DNA of 64,000 bases, taken from contig NZ_HE610961.1 in assembly GCF_000285515.1 (NCBI RefSeq), forward strand, positions 235,863 through 299,862, written 5' to 3'. Below the pieces are notes generated by a model. That model ran no database searches. It had not been told where the DNA came from and saw only the letters and a program-made list of their open reading frames with translations. A program made the position numbers and the translations under genes. Shown here in pieces: positions 1-8,564 of this stretch. The DNA is from Paenibacillus senegalensis JC66. Its GTDB lineage: Bacteria; Bacillota; Bacilli; Paenibacillales; NBRC-103111. Position 1 is the stretch's first letter, and each line of letters begins with the position of its first letter.

Positions 1-1024
1 TGCTCACCTTATCCGCTGCCTGCGTATCGATAAGTGGTGTAATATCAGCCTGCTCCTCCGGAGATCCGACGCGCAGTCGTTCGATTCCGCAGCGGAGCAG
101 CTCTATCAACGGCTCAGCCACAGGTTCCGCCACTAGGACCCGCTTGATTGCCGTGCAGCGCTGTCCGGAGTAAGAGAATGCGCCGCTTACGATTTCACGG
201 GCAGCCAGCTGTAGATCGGCATCCTCAAGCACTATCGCCGGATCCTTTCCGCCAAGCTCAAGAATGACGGGAATCATGTTCGCTTTGCGGCAAATAGCCC
301 TGCCGGTGGCCGTTCCTCCAGTGAAGCTGATACAGCGTACCGATGTGTGGGACGTAAGCACATCTCCAATATCCGCGCCTCTGCCCGTTACCACATTCAG
401 GACTCCCGGCGGGCACCCCGCACGGTGAAGGGCCCGGGCGGCCAGCAGAGCGCTGATCGAACCTTGCGTCGGCGGCTTGAGCACGACCGTATTACCGGTA
501 ATGAGCGCTGGGGCGACTTTGCTGACAGACAGGTTCACCGGATAGTTGAACGGGGATATCGCCAATACGACACCCAGCGGAACTTTATCAATAAGTGCTG
601 TCTTCCCCGGCTTGCTTCCAGGGTAAGCATCTCCGCGGATCAGCTCCCCGCCCAACCGCCGCCCTTCTTCCGCAGTATGACGGACCAGATCAGCGCTCCG
701 CTCAATCTCTGCGAGTGCAGCTGCCCTACTCTTCCCGACCTCTAGCATAATGAACTCTGCGATTTCGTCCGCCATCCGCTGCAGTTCATCTGCCCATGCA
801 TACAGCAATCCTGCTCTTTCATGCAAGGGAACAGCAGCCCACAGCTTCTGGGCGCGCTCAGCGGACAGAACCGCACTGCCCGCCTCATCCGCCGTCATCG
901 CCGGCACGCGTCCGACAACAAGCGGCTTGTAAGGACAGTGAATATCGATATAGCGCGAAGAATTACTCATTTGCCACTGGCCGTCCAGCAAGTATGGAAA
1001 CTCCTCAATGTTCGCGGACTTCAA
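1..1024 (-). CDS. gapN: NADP-dependent glyceraldehyde-3-phosphate dehydrogenase, 3' end cut off
   Basis: Aldehyde dehydrogenase superfamily enzyme of the GapN type, which oxidises glyceraldehyde 3-phosphate irreversibly to 3-phosphoglycerate and makes NADPH. About 341 residues lie in the window; the family is about 475 long, so roughly 135 C-terminal residues are outside. The start is TTG at 1024, behind a GGAGG-type ribosome site, giving an N-terminus MKSANIEEFPYLLDGQW. The catalytic glutamate is E256 in ELGGKDPAIVLEDADL and the nucleophilic cysteine is C290 in SGQRCTAIKRV; both segments are very close to streptococcal GapN. It is the last visible gene of the PTS-aldolase operon and would consume the triose phosphate the aldolase releases. 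The family is very likely; the exact substrate is inferred from motif similarity and context. Confidence 0.88.
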   Translation of the reverse strand, partial: MKSANIEEFPYLLDGQWQMSNSSRYIDIHCPYKPLVVGRVPAMTADEAGSAVLSAERAQKLWAAVPLHERAGLLYAWADELQRMADEIAEFIMLEVGKSRAAALAEIERSADLVRHTAEEGRRLGGELIRGDAYPGSKPGKTALIDKVPLGVVLAISPFNYPVNLSVSKVAPALITGNTVVLKPPTQGSISALLAARALHRAGCPPGVLNVVTGRGADIGDVLTSHTSVRCISFTGGTATGRAICRKANMIPVILELGGKDPAIVLEDADLQLAAREIVSGAFSYSGQRCTAIKRVLVAEPVAEPLIELLRCGIERLRVGSPEEQADITPLIDTQAADKVS

Positions 1025-1069
1025 TGCTGTTATCCTCCTTCCGGGCAATGTTGCGATCCTCACATAGTT

Positions 1070-2110
1070 TCACAGCTTCACGCTCACTCGGTAGCTTCCC
1101 GGTGTGCTGGCGGTTTCGTAAGCCGCTTGAATATCATCAAGCACGTAGCTTTTCTCGATGAGCAGGGAAACGTCCACCAATTTATCATTGAGCAGGCGGG
1201 CGGAGTCCATAAAATCAGCCATATCTGCTCCGTACGTACCGATTAGCTCCATTTTTCTATAGTGGATACTGTTCGAATCGACGCGAAGCTCAGGCGCAGG
1301 GTATCCCGCAGCAAACAACAGCACTCTCCCGTTCCACTTCTTGACCATCTCAATCGCCTGATCATTAGCGATCGTAGCCCCAACCGCGATAATGACTGCA
1401 TCCGTCCCATGGCCGCCCGACCACTTCCGGACCGCCTGTACAGGATCCTCTTCATGGGCGCGAATGACATCGAAGCCCATCGCCTCAGCCGTCTTAATTT
1501 TTTTGTCCATTATTTCTGTAATGATGACTCGAGCGCCATAGGCCCTAGCTGCCTGAGCGTTAACCAGTCCCATCGTGCCCGCGCCGATAATGGCTACCGT
1601 CTCCATAGGGGAAAGCCGCAGCTTGCGAAGGCCTTTCACCACCGTTGCCAGCGGCTCCAGGAACGCAGCTTCGCCAGGAGACAGCTCGGGGTTCATCTTG
1701 ACAAGTGATTTGGCATCTCTGACGTAATAATCGGAGAATCCGAAGTCGCCATAGTAGCCGTCCTCTGTTGGCGCTCCCGACATTTGCTTGCACTCTCCGG
1801 TTAAGCCAACTTTACAAGCGTCACAAATCCCGCAATAGCCATAAGCGATGCCCACCCGATCGCCAGGCATCAGATCATCACCGACAGCACTGCCTTTAGC
1901 GATGATCTGGCCGGAGCACTCGTGACCGCCGGCCATCGGATAAGGCTGATGCTCCCTCAAGCCCATCCATTGGCCGTAATCAGTCGTGCAAATATTGCAG
2001 GCCTCATGCTTGATCAGAACCTGATGATCCTTCAACTCGGGCAGCATACGCTCCCTAACTTCCGCCTGCCCCGCCTTAACCAGTACCGCAAATCTCATCT
2101 TGTCGGTCAT
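1070..2110 (-). CDS. Zinc-dependent medium-chain alcohol/polyol dehydrogenase
   Basis: MDR-superfamily dehydrogenase of 346 residues, expected to oxidise a secondary alcohol or polyol (or its phosphate) with NAD(P). Catalytic zinc ligands appear as C41 with the H63-E64 pair (GGHE), and the structural zinc site as C93, C96, C99 and C107 with the classic spacing. The nucleotide-binding glycine motif is AIIGAGTMG. I chose the ATG at 2110, which sits 8 bases after AAGGAG, over an upstream GTG at 2119 that abuts the ribosome site. It lies between the iron alcohol dehydrogenase and gapN in one operon. In a hexitol-type pathway it would make the ketose phosphate from the PTS-imported polyol phosphate, but sorbitol, galactitol, threonine and other substrates cannot be told apart from sequence alone. 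Confidence 0.85.
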   Translation of the reverse strand: MTDKMRFAVLVKAGQAEVRERMLPELKDHQVLIKHEACNICTTDYGQWMGLREHQPYPMAGGHECSGQIIAKGSAVGDDLMPGDRVGIAYGYCGICDACKVGLTGECKQMSGAPTEDGYYGDFGFSDYYVRDAKSLVKMNPELSPGEAAFLEPLATVVKGLRKLRLSPMETVAIIGAGTMGLVNAQAARAYGARVIITEIMDKKIKTAEAMGFDVIRAHEEDPVQAVRKWSGGHGTDAVIIAVGATIANDQAIEMVKKWNGRVLLFAAGYPAPELRVDSNSIHYRKMELIGTYGADMADFMDSARLLNDKLVDVSLLIEKSYVLDDIQAAYETASTPGSYRVSVKL

Positions 2111-2140
2111 CTTCTCCACTCCTTCGCTCTCTTTATAAAT

Positions 2141-3309
2141 TTACTGTGCCGACTGCAAAATCTTGATGATATCTGTGACCGTAAGCCGCGCAAAGTGCCC
2201 GATTGTCCTGCCTGGTTCCGGGCAGCAGCGCCAGGCGATTTCCTCGATGCGGCTGCTGTCGATGCCCGCCTCGGACAATCGGACAGGAAGACCCGCCTCT
2301 CCAAAAAACCTTTCCGTCCGCTCGATGCCCTTGAGAGCGGTCCGCTCTCGGTCTCCATCCTCCGCAACATCCCATACCTCAGCTGCATATCGGCAAAAAC
2401 GGTCGAGATCGGAACGGTACAAATGTTTCATCCAGGCAGGAAATACAATAGATAGTGCCGCACCGTGAGCGATATCGTACAAGGCCCCCAGCTCATGCGC
2501 AATAAGATGTGATGCCCAATCTTCTTCCCTGCCGGTGCCGAGCAATCCATTATGGGCGATCGTACCCGCCCACATAATTTCAGCGCGCGCCTCATAATGA
2601 GCAGGCTCCTTAAGCACAACGGGCAGCAGCCCTACGATTGTCCTTAACGTTGCTTCACATAGCCGGTCTGTAAACAACACATGTTTCGTACGAGTGAAAT
2701 AGCGTTCGAACACGTGCGACATCATGTCCGCGCAGCCGGCTGCCGTCTGAGTCGGCGGCAGGGTGAAAGTGAATTCGGGATTAAGGATCGAGAATGCCGG
2801 GGTCAGAGCCGGATGCGTCAAAGACAGTTTGTAACCCCCAATCTCACTAGTAATTACCGACGTGCCATTGCTTTCGCTTCCCGCAGCGGGAAGGGTTAGA
2901 ACCGTTCCAATCGGCAGCGCGGCGCCTACCTCTGCTTTTTTCTCGAAAAAGTCCCATACATCACCCTCATAGGCAACACCAGCCGCGCTATTGCCTTTGC
3001 CGAATCGATCACACTTCCGCCACCAACGGCCACAATAAGGTCAATCCGTTCCTCACGGCACAGTTGAATGCCTTCCCGCACAAGACCAAGCCGTGGATTC
3101 GGCTTCACTCCGGACAGCTCAACGACAGACATGCCAGCCTCACTTAGCGATTGCGTTACCCTCGCATGGGCTCCGTTCTTGCGAACACTCTCTCCGCCAT
3201 AGTGCAGCAGCACTCGGCTTCCCAAAAGACGCGCTTCCGCGCCTATTGAGTGCTCAGCTCCTTTGCCAAAGATCAATTTAGTCGGATTGTGAAAAACGAA
3301 ATTATTCAT
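2141..3309 (-). pseudogene. Iron-containing alcohol dehydrogenase, disrupted by a frameshift
   Basis: Group III iron alcohol dehydrogenase of the butanol-dehydrogenase/YqhD type. The N-terminal part (MNNFVFHNPTKLIFGKG, then VGGGSVIDSAKAIA in the NAD site) is read from 3309 and stops near 2926. The rest, including the metal-binding part with AGCADMMSHVFERY and DIAHGAALSIVFPAW, continues in another frame down to 2141. The break falls in a GCGCG run near 2984-2988: two extra bases (or one missing) separate AKAIA from AGVAYEGDVWDFFEKK. With the two bases removed the gene would encode 388 residues, the normal family length. Either the gene is recently inactivated or the assembly has an error. It is co-directional with the aldolase (21 bases upstream) and the zinc dehydrogenase (30 bases downstream). 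Confidence 0.85.
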
Positions 3310-3330
3310 GGAACCGCTCCTATCATCGTT

Positions 3331-4239
3331 TTACGCTTTGCCCGCTGAACCGAACAGCACCATATAATGCTTCAGCGCCTCCTTGTAACCCTTGGCTCCC
3401 TCGGCAAAGGCGTCACACAGATTGATCGTCCCGGCGTTCCCGTCAAATTCACCGGCCGGCTCAACACTACCCGCGGTTGCAGCGGCATCAGCTTCCGCAT
3501 CTGACCGCATGTCAACCAGATAATTCCTCATGAAGCCGATGCCCCGATTACTCAGGTCAGTGAATAGATTCACCTTCTGGATACCGGTCTTAACTGCCCT
3601 TCTCAGGTTATCATCTCCTGTTCCGGAGCCTCCATGGAGAACTAGCGGAATGTTAATTTTCCGATGCATGGCAGCCAGCCGATCGAATTCAATGCGCGGC
3701 TCACCCTTGTAGGAGCCATGGGACGTACCTACAGCGACAGCCAGACAGTCAATGTCCGTCTCCTTCACGAATCGCACAGCTTCGTCAGGATCCGTCAGAG
3801 CGCCATCTCTTGTCTTGTCGTACTCATAGCCCATCCCAACGTGCCCCAATTCCGCCTCAACAGACACGCCGACGGCGTGGGCCGCTTGGACGATCTCCTT
3901 GACCTGGGTTACATTGTATTCGTATGGCAGGGTCGAACGGTCCGCCATGACGGAAGTGAATCCGGCCTTGATCGCCCTGATTGCCTCCTCATATGTGGAG
4001 CCATGGTCCAGATTGAGCGCAACCGCCACTTCGGGATATCGCTTGTCAAAAAAACGGGTCAACTCCGCGATCAGTTCGATATCGTGAACTCCCGCGCAAT
4101 CGATGATGACGGGAGATTTCAACTCGCTTGCCGCCTTAAAGGCCGCCTCTACCGTCTCCACATTGAACGTGTTGGGGGCGGCGACCGCATACTTTTCCGC
4201 TTTTGCCCGATCTAGCATTTGTCTCATGGAAACCAGCAT
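3331..4239 (-). CDS. Class II fructose/tagatose-bisphosphate aldolase family protein
   Basis: Zinc-dependent class II aldolase of 302 residues, related to FbaA, GatY and KbaY. It splits a ketose 1,6-bisphosphate or related ketose phosphate into dihydroxyacetone phosphate and an aldehyde. Visible signatures are ALNLDHGST with the catalytic Asp and zinc His, VEAELGHVG, VAVGTSHGSYKG, LVLHGGSGTGDD, and KVNLFTDLSN for phosphate binding. It follows the PTS IID gene by 42 bases and precedes the alcohol dehydrogenases, so it should act on the product of PTS import. No sugar-phosphate kinase is present in the operon, so either a housekeeping kinase supplies the bisphosphate or the substrate is a monophosphate. 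The specificity within the family is open. Confidence 0.88.
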   Translation of the reverse strand: MLVSMRQMLDRAKAEKYAVAAPNTFNVETVEAAFKAASELKSPVIIDCAGVHDIELIAELTRFFDKRYPEVAVALNLDHGSTYEEAIRAIKAGFTSVMADRSTLPYEYNVTQVKEIVQAAHAVGVSVEAELGHVGMGYEYDKTRDGALTDPDEAVRFVKETDIDCLAVAVGTSHGSYKGEPRIEFDRLAAMHRKINIPLVLHGGSGTGDDNLRRAVKTGIQKVNLFTDLSNRGIGFMRNYLVDMRSDAEADAAATAGSVEPAGEFDGNAGTINLCDAFAEGAKGYKEALKHYMVLFGSAGKA

Positions 4240-4281
4240 ATTCGTTTCTCTCCTGTCCGAATGGATTTACGTCCGTGTCTG

Positions 4282-5157
4282 TCAGAACAGCCCGATCAGC
4301 GAACCAATCAGGCTTCCCGCTACCAAAATCAGAAGAATGTAGTTGATTTTGTGCCCTTTGTTTTTCAAATACCAGTAAATGCCGAAGATAACCGCCAACG
4401 GCAGAAGTCCTGGTGCAATGCTGTCCAGCAAATTCTGCACAGCCAGCGGCTCCGCTCCGGTTTGAAATTCAAGCGGGATCGTCAGCTTAACGAAGTTGGC
4501 GGAAAGCGCTCCCATCATGAACAACCCCAAAATGCTGGCTCCCATAATCAACTCTTTGACCCACCCGCTTTGCAAAATCGACTTGACCGATTCCCGACCG
4601 AGAGCATATCCCAGGTTCCACAGCATGTATCCTTCCGCCAGCGTGATAATGGTAAATAGGAACGGAATAATCGCCCCAAGCGGGCTGCCGCTGGTCGCGA
4701 ACGATACACCCAAAGCATAGATGATCGCCTTAAGCGTTCCCCAGTCTATCGTATCTCCGATGCCTGCCATCGGTCCCATCAGACCGGTTTTGACGCCAGT
4801 AATCGCGTTGTCCGGCACGTCCTTCTCCTTCGCCTTGCGCTCCTCCATCGCGATCGTAATACCGTGGATCAGCGTTCCCCATATTGCCTGAGTATTGAAA
4901 AAATTCAGATGACGCTTGAGCGCCTCGCTCAACTCTTCCTTCGTCCGGTACAATTTCTTTAGAATGGGAGTCATCGCGGCGCAAAAAGCGAGCGATTGCA
5001 TCCGCTCGTAAGAGTTGGACACTTCACAAATGAGATACCACAACAAAAATGACTTGTTAACGTCGCGCTTGCCGAGCAGCGGCTTGTTCGTCTCCGGGCG
5101 GACATCGGAAGCCCCGGTGCCTGCTGGTTGAACCGGCGTGTTCATTTCTGCGCTCAT
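4282..5157 (-). CDS. PTS mannose/fructose/sorbose family transporter subunit IID
   Basis: Membrane subunit IID (291 residues) of a mannose-class phosphotransferase system; with IIC it forms the sugar channel. Family landmarks are KSFLLWYLICEVSNSYERMQ near the N-terminus, FFNTQAIWGTLIHGI, a central GPMAGIGDTIDWGTLK segment and hydrophobic C-terminal spans. The residues before about position 30 (NTPVQPAGTGASDVRPETNK) are polar and variable. It overlaps the IIC gene by 4 bases (ATGA), which points to coupled translation. The sugar is not predictable from IID alone. Confidence 0.92.
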   Translation of the reverse strand: MSAEMNTPVQPAGTGASDVRPETNKPLLGKRDVNKSFLLWYLICEVSNSYERMQSLAFCAAMTPILKKLYRTKEELSEALKRHLNFFNTQAIWGTLIHGITIAMEERKAKEKDVPDNAITGVKTGLMGPMAGIGDTIDWGTLKAIIYALGVSFATSGSPLGAIIPFLFTIITLAEGYMLWNLGYALGRESVKSILQSGWVKELIMGASILGLFMMGALSANFVKLTIPLEFQTGAEPLAVQNLLDSIAPGLLPLAVIFGIYWYLKNKGHKINYILLILVAGSLIGSLIGLF

Positions 5158-5903
5158 ACCGCTTCCCCCTCTTTCTCCCGTCGCATGAATACCATGAGCA
5201 GTGCAATACAGGTGCCGAAGATTGCCGCAGCCATTATATTGATCTGCAAATATTTCACAGCGAAAAAGCCGAGGATGAAGAATGGGATCAGCTTATTTTT
5301 ACCGATAATGAAAATCGTAATAGCGAAACCAAGCGCTGGCAGCACTCCCCCAGCCACGCTCATTCCATGCATTATCCAGTCCGGTACCTTGTCAATGAAC
5401 GACTCGACAACAGCAGCGCCGTACAGGTTGGCTGCAAAAACCGGGGGGAACCGGAGAATAAGGCCGAGAATCATCGGATAGAGCAATGCACAAAACCAGA
5501 TGCCGCGTATATTGCAAACCGCCGCATGTTTATCAGCCCAGTGCACAAAGAACGCATTGACGGTACGCCGGATCTGATCCAGAAATACGCCAAGGATACC
5601 AAAGGGGACGGCGAGCACAACCGCCATCTCAGGAGTCATTCCCGTCTGCATCGCAATCGGTATCGCGATTACCCCGGCCAATGCTTCATCAGCGGGAATA
5701 TTCGCCCCTGCCGCTACCATGCCCAAATAAACAAGCTCGATAGCTGCACCGATCATCATCGCTTTGGGCACGTCTCCCATAATCAGTCCGATTGGAAGCG
5801 CCATAACAACCGGCTGACACAACACTGCGTGAAAGGTATATCCAAAGGCGCTCCGGCAAAACCAATACCAAAGGCCGGTAAATAGAGCCAATCCCAGCAT
5901 CAC
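5154..5903 (-). CDS. PTS mannose/fructose/sorbose family transporter subunit IIC
   Basis: Polytopic IIC subunit (249 residues) that forms the substrate channel with IID. The ALPIGLIMGDVPKAMMIGAA segment and the following IELVYLGMVAAGANIPADE are typical of the EII-Sor/Man IIC family, and most of the protein is hydrophobic. I use the GTG at 5903, which is directly followed by an ATG (M-M-L-G-L); either could initiate. It ends inside the start of IID and begins 14 bases after IIB, in the usual A-B-C-D order. Confidence 0.9.
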   Translation of the reverse strand: MMLGLALFTGLWYWFCRSAFGYTFHAVLCQPVVMALPIGLIMGDVPKAMMIGAAIELVYLGMVAAGANIPADEALAGVIAIPIAMQTGMTPEMAVVLAVPFGILGVFLDQIRRTVNAFFVHWADKHAAVCNIRGIWFCALLYPMILGLILRFPPVFAANLYGAAVVESFIDKVPDWIMHGMSVAGGVLPALGFAITIFIIGKNKLIPFFILGFFAVKYLQINIMAAAIFGTCIALLMVFMRREKEGEAV

Positions 5904-5917
5904 TGATCATCACCCGC

Positions 5918-6388
5918 CTAAAAGTTTTTGACGACCTTATCGAAGTCGATTTTTGATTCTTCCGGAATAATATGGATGTATATATCTACTTGCCGGGACC
6001 GCATCCCCTTGAGCTGACGCACATCTTCAGCATCGAAAGAAACCGCCTTCGAAACCGTGGTTCGTCCAGGCGCGCTCGCGAGGCCTCCAATCTGCAGAGT
6101 CCGGATCGGAAATCCACCATCAAATGCACGATAGCAGGAATCAACGCCCTTGAACAGCACGAGAATGTCTCCTTCCCCAAGTTCGTCCTCCTTCCACCTC
6201 TGCAAAGCGCGTTCGACGCTGTAAATTTCGACCGCTATGCCTTGCGGGGCGGCCATAACGAAAATGTCGGACATGAACGGATCGGCCTCCAGCTCATCGT
6301 CAACGATAACAATGCGAGAAGCTCCCGACAGCTTCAGCCATTTCGTGATGACTTGGCCGTGGATCAGGCGGCTATCGATCCGGATCAA
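5918..6388 (-). CDS. PTS mannose/fructose/sorbose family transporter subunit IIB
   Basis: Cytoplasmic phosphocarrier (156 residues) that takes the phosphate from IIA on a histidine and passes it to the incoming sugar. The active-site histidine is in RIDSRLIHGQVITKW, the hallmark of this family. The likely start is TTG at 6388, 8 bases after GGAG; the neighbouring CTG six bases upstream is too close to the ribosome site. It lies 18 bases after the IIA gene. Separate IIA and IIB genes, rather than an IIAB fusion as in E. coli ManX, resemble the sorbose and levan type. Confidence 0.9.
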   Translation of the reverse strand: MIRIDSRLIHGQVITKWLKLSGASRIVIVDDELEADPFMSDIFVMAAPQGIAVEIYSVERALQRWKEDELGEGDILVLFKGVDSCYRAFDGGFPIRTLQIGGLASAPGRTTVSKAVSFDAEDVRQLKGMRSRQVDIYIHIIPEESKIDFDKVVKNF

Positions 6389-6406
6389 TTTCAGGTCTCC
6401 AATTGT

Positions 6407-6820
6407 TTACGCTTTCATTTTCCTCGCTTGAAATGCTTCACGCAAATCGCGAATTCCTGCTCTCCCCGCCTCCAGGCAGCGTTCCTTAAGCTCCACAAGA
6501 TCGCATTCCTCGCGGAATTCGAGTGCTTCGACCAACATCGCCATGTTAACCCCTGTTAGACATTGGAAATCAGTTTCGCGCATATTGGCAGCTGTAATGT
6601 TGCTTGGACTGCCGCCGAATAAGTCAATCAGCACCAGCACACCCTCGCCTTGATCGAGAGCACAGATACGCTCCGCTACATTTTTCCGTAATACTTGCAC
6701 ATCGTCTCCATGCTGCAGAGTCAAAGCCTCAGCCTGCTCGAACGGTCCAACGATGAGCTCAGCACTTCTCAGCAACTCTGCTCCGAAATTTCCATGCGTC
6801 ACCAACAAGAGGCCGATCAC
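6407..6820 (-). CDS. PTS mannose-family subunit IIA
   Basis: Cytoplasmic phosphoryl-transfer domain of 137 residues, first gene of the operon. The phosphorylated histidine is the one in LLLVTHGNFGAEL, and VLIDLFGGSPSNI is the conserved second motif. I place the start at the GTG at 6820, which lies 8 bases after AAGGAAGG and gives MIGLLLVTHGNF. Reading further upstream to 6907 would add about 30 polar residues outside the family and would cross the promoter and operator region. HPr-phosphate is the expected donor. Confidence 0.9.
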   Translation of the reverse strand: MIGLLLVTHGNFGAELLRSAELIVGPFEQAEALTLQHGDDVQVLRKNVAERICALDQGEGVLVLIDLFGGSPSNITAANMRETDFQCLTGVNMAMLVEALEFREECDLVELKERCLEAGRAGIRDLREAFQARKMKA

Positions 6821-6887
6821 ATCTTTCACCTTCCTTTCCGTTGTTATTGAGGAACTATTTTGTTGTGCACACAGCAGGGTAATTAAT

Positions 6888-6909
6888 TTGTATGTTTGTG
6901 TGTACAATT
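6888..6909. promoter_or_regulatory. Operator-like site of the GntR regulator before the PTS operon
   Basis: The sequence from 6888 shares the pattern TTGTAT-R-TTTGT-R-T-R-TACA (R = A or G) with a second site at 7047, next to the divergent regulator gene. It ends in the near-palindrome TTGTGTGTACAA, the shape expected for GntR/HutC-type operators. It lies just downstream of the inferred -10 box of the PTS operon, where a bound repressor would block transcription. The assignment rests only on the paired occurrence in the divergent spacer. Confidence 0.55.
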
Positions 6910-6911
6910 AA

Positions 6912-6940
6912 ACAGTACATCCTTTCCTTCTCCCTGTCAA
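6912..6940 (-). promoter_or_regulatory. Probable sigma-A promoter of the PTS-aldolase-gapN operon
   Basis: On the minus strand a perfect TTGACA (6935-6940) is followed after 17 bases by TACTGT (6912-6917), a weak -10 box. The operator-like site starts immediately downstream. The -35 match and spacing are good; the -10 is poor, so help from an activator or catabolite control is possible. Confidence 0.5.
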
Positions 6941-7046
6941 CAAAAATAAATGCTGTAATATTAATGATTATTGGAGAATAAAATTACTTGGATAGCGCTG
7001 TTTTACACACTTGAAATCTTGGGATTTGTAATTATATTAGTTTTAT

Positions 7047-7083
7047 TTGTATATTTGTATATACATGAAATTGGTGCTATAAT
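7047..7083 (+). promoter_or_regulatory. gntR promoter overlapped by an operator-like palindrome
   Basis: TTGTAT (7055-7060), 17 bases, then a perfect TATAAT (7078-7083) make a convincing sigma-A promoter for the regulator. The -35 box lies inside the operator-like site 7047-7067, whose core TGTATATACA (7056-7065) is a perfect palindrome. This suggests that the regulator represses itself as well as the divergent PTS operon. Confidence 0.65.
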
Positions 7084-7119
7084 ACAAACAAACCTTTGAT
7101 AATTTTAGGAGGACTGATA

Positions 7120-7929
7120 ATGAACCGCATGACTGAACTGACACATAAAGAACCAAGATCAAGCGACAAGCTGCCAGAGCCGGTTGAGAGCGCACTGCAG
7201 AAGGTGACAAAGCGAAATCCGCTTCCCTTGTACCACCAGCTTCTTCAGGCGATGCAATCGGTTTTGGAGGAAAACTTACTGGAGTCTGGCAGTTTTTTTG
7301 CCACCGAGCTCCTTATCCAGGAATTCACAGGGATCAGCCGGGCGACGATCCGCAAAGCACTGGAAGAACTAGTTCGCCAAGGGCAACTGATCCGCATCAC
7401 AGGCCGCGGTACCTTCGTCAGCGTCAAGATTCCAGAAGACCACATCATGCTTCCGCGGCTCAAAAGCCTGACCCAGGATTTGATCGACAGAGGGATGAGG
7501 CCGGGAACGATCGTTGTTCTCTCTTCCGTAATCGATCCGCCGCCGCACGTTCGCAGCAAACTGCAAACAGAGGGAAAGGTATTAATGACTCATCGCATTC
7601 GGACGGGCAACGATGTCCCGATCCTGTACCTGGTCAGCTATATTCCGTTAAGTATCGGGCTTAATCCGGACGAGGCGTTACCGGACTCACTGTATACTTT
7701 GCTTGAGCGCCACAGCAGGGAGGTTGTTTCCGCCGTTCATACGATTCGCGCGGTACTGATTGATGAAGAGATCGCCGGACATTTAGGCGTTGAATCGAAA
7801 TCTGCCGGCTTCTCAATGGAGCGCACGAATTATGACGCGAACGACATTCCTGTACTTTACGAGGAAGGTATATTTCGCGGGGATTTGTTCAGCTATACGA
7901 TTAGGATGCATAACGGAACCGCCACCTAA
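7120..7929 (+). CDS. GntR/HutC-family transcriptional regulator
   Basis: Regulator of 269 residues with an N-terminal winged helix (about residues 30-100, including ATELLIQEFTGISRATIRKA and RGTFVS) and a C-terminal UTRA effector domain (about 110-260) that in this family binds a sugar phosphate or related ligand. The ATG at 7120 follows AGGAGG by 7 bases; an in-frame upstream start at 7096 lies on top of the ribosome site and is less likely. It is divergent from the PTS operon and shares operator-like sequences with it, so it very probably represses that operon until the imported sugar phosphate appears. The gene downstream starts after 27 bases and is probably co-transcribed. Confidence 0.88.
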   Translation: MNRMTELTHKEPRSSDKLPEPVESALQKVTKRNPLPLYHQLLQAMQSVLEENLLESGSFFATELLIQEFTGISRATIRKALEELVRQGQLIRITGRGTFVSVKIPEDHIMLPRLKSLTQDLIDRGMRPGTIVVLSSVIDPPPHVRSKLQTEGKVLMTHRIRTGNDVPILYLVSYIPLSIGLNPDEALPDSLYTLLERHSREVVSAVHTIRAVLIDEEIAGHLGVESKSAGFSMERTNYDANDIPVLYEEGIFRGDLFSYTIRMHNGTAT

Positions 7930-7956
7930 TTGGGCCGAAGGAAAGGGTTGAGGGGC

Positions 7957-8502
7957 ATGAAACCTGTCATTTGCCTGGATATGGACGCGGTTATCGCAGA
8001 TTTGTTCACTGAATGGTTTGCGCGCTATAACCGGGATTACGGCGACGATCTTACTGTGGAACGCGCTTATACTTGGGATGCGCCAAGCTATGTGAAGGAG
8101 GAATGCGGGGACAAAATCTTGGATTATCTTCACGAACCAGGATTATTTCTGAGTCTGAAGCCGTTTCCTGATGCCATCGAAGTGCTTGGGCGGCTGAACC
8201 TTGATTACGAGTTGTTTCTCGTGACAGCCCCCCCATCACTGTCATCGCTGGCAGAGAAGGTGCAGTGGGTCGCGGCATATCTGCCCTTCATTGGCCAGGA
8301 AAGACTGATCTTCTCCCACCGCAAGGATATGATTCGGGGGGATTTGCTATTTGATGACGCACCCGACAATCTGCTTGGGTTTCAAAACACAGGCAGAGTG
8401 GCGGTGGCTATGGATTATCCGTATAATCGGCATATCGATTGCCACCGTGTTCAATCCTGGCTCGAGTTTGAAAGCAGACTGCCGGAATGGCTGAGCCGGT
8501 AG
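7957..8502 (+). CDS. 5'(3')-deoxyribonucleotidase-like HAD phosphatase
   Basis: HAD-superfamily protein of 181 residues resembling the NT5C/deoxyribonucleotidase family. The nucleophile motif is LDMDAVIADL (D8 and D10); motif II is the VTAPP segment, and the acidic motif is DLLFDDAPDNL near the C-terminus. I start at the ATG at 7957 rather than the TTG at 7930, because family members begin right before the first motif. It follows the gntR gene by 27 bases and may be under the same control. Its place beside a sugar PTS suggests removal of a sugar phosphate or housekeeping nucleotide turnover; the substrate is not clear. Confidence 0.8.
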   Translation: MKPVICLDMDAVIADLFTEWFARYNRDYGDDLTVERAYTWDAPSYVKEECGDKILDYLHEPGLFLSLKPFPDAIEVLGRLNLDYELFLVTAPPSLSSLAEKVQWVAAYLPFIGQERLIFSHRKDMIRGDLLFDDAPDNLLGFQNTGRVAVAMDYPYNRHIDCHRVQSWLEFESRLPEWLSR

Positions 8503-8564
8503 TCCGCACCTCATTTCGAGAAGACAAACCGGCACGCTTTAAGTCTATCCAAACATTTTTCCCC

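Noticed and set aside
6405-6418. cre-like sequence TGAAAGCGTAAACA at the IIA-IIB junction
   Set aside because: It is formed by the last codons and stop of IIA (K-A-stop) and lies inside the operon; probably coincidence.
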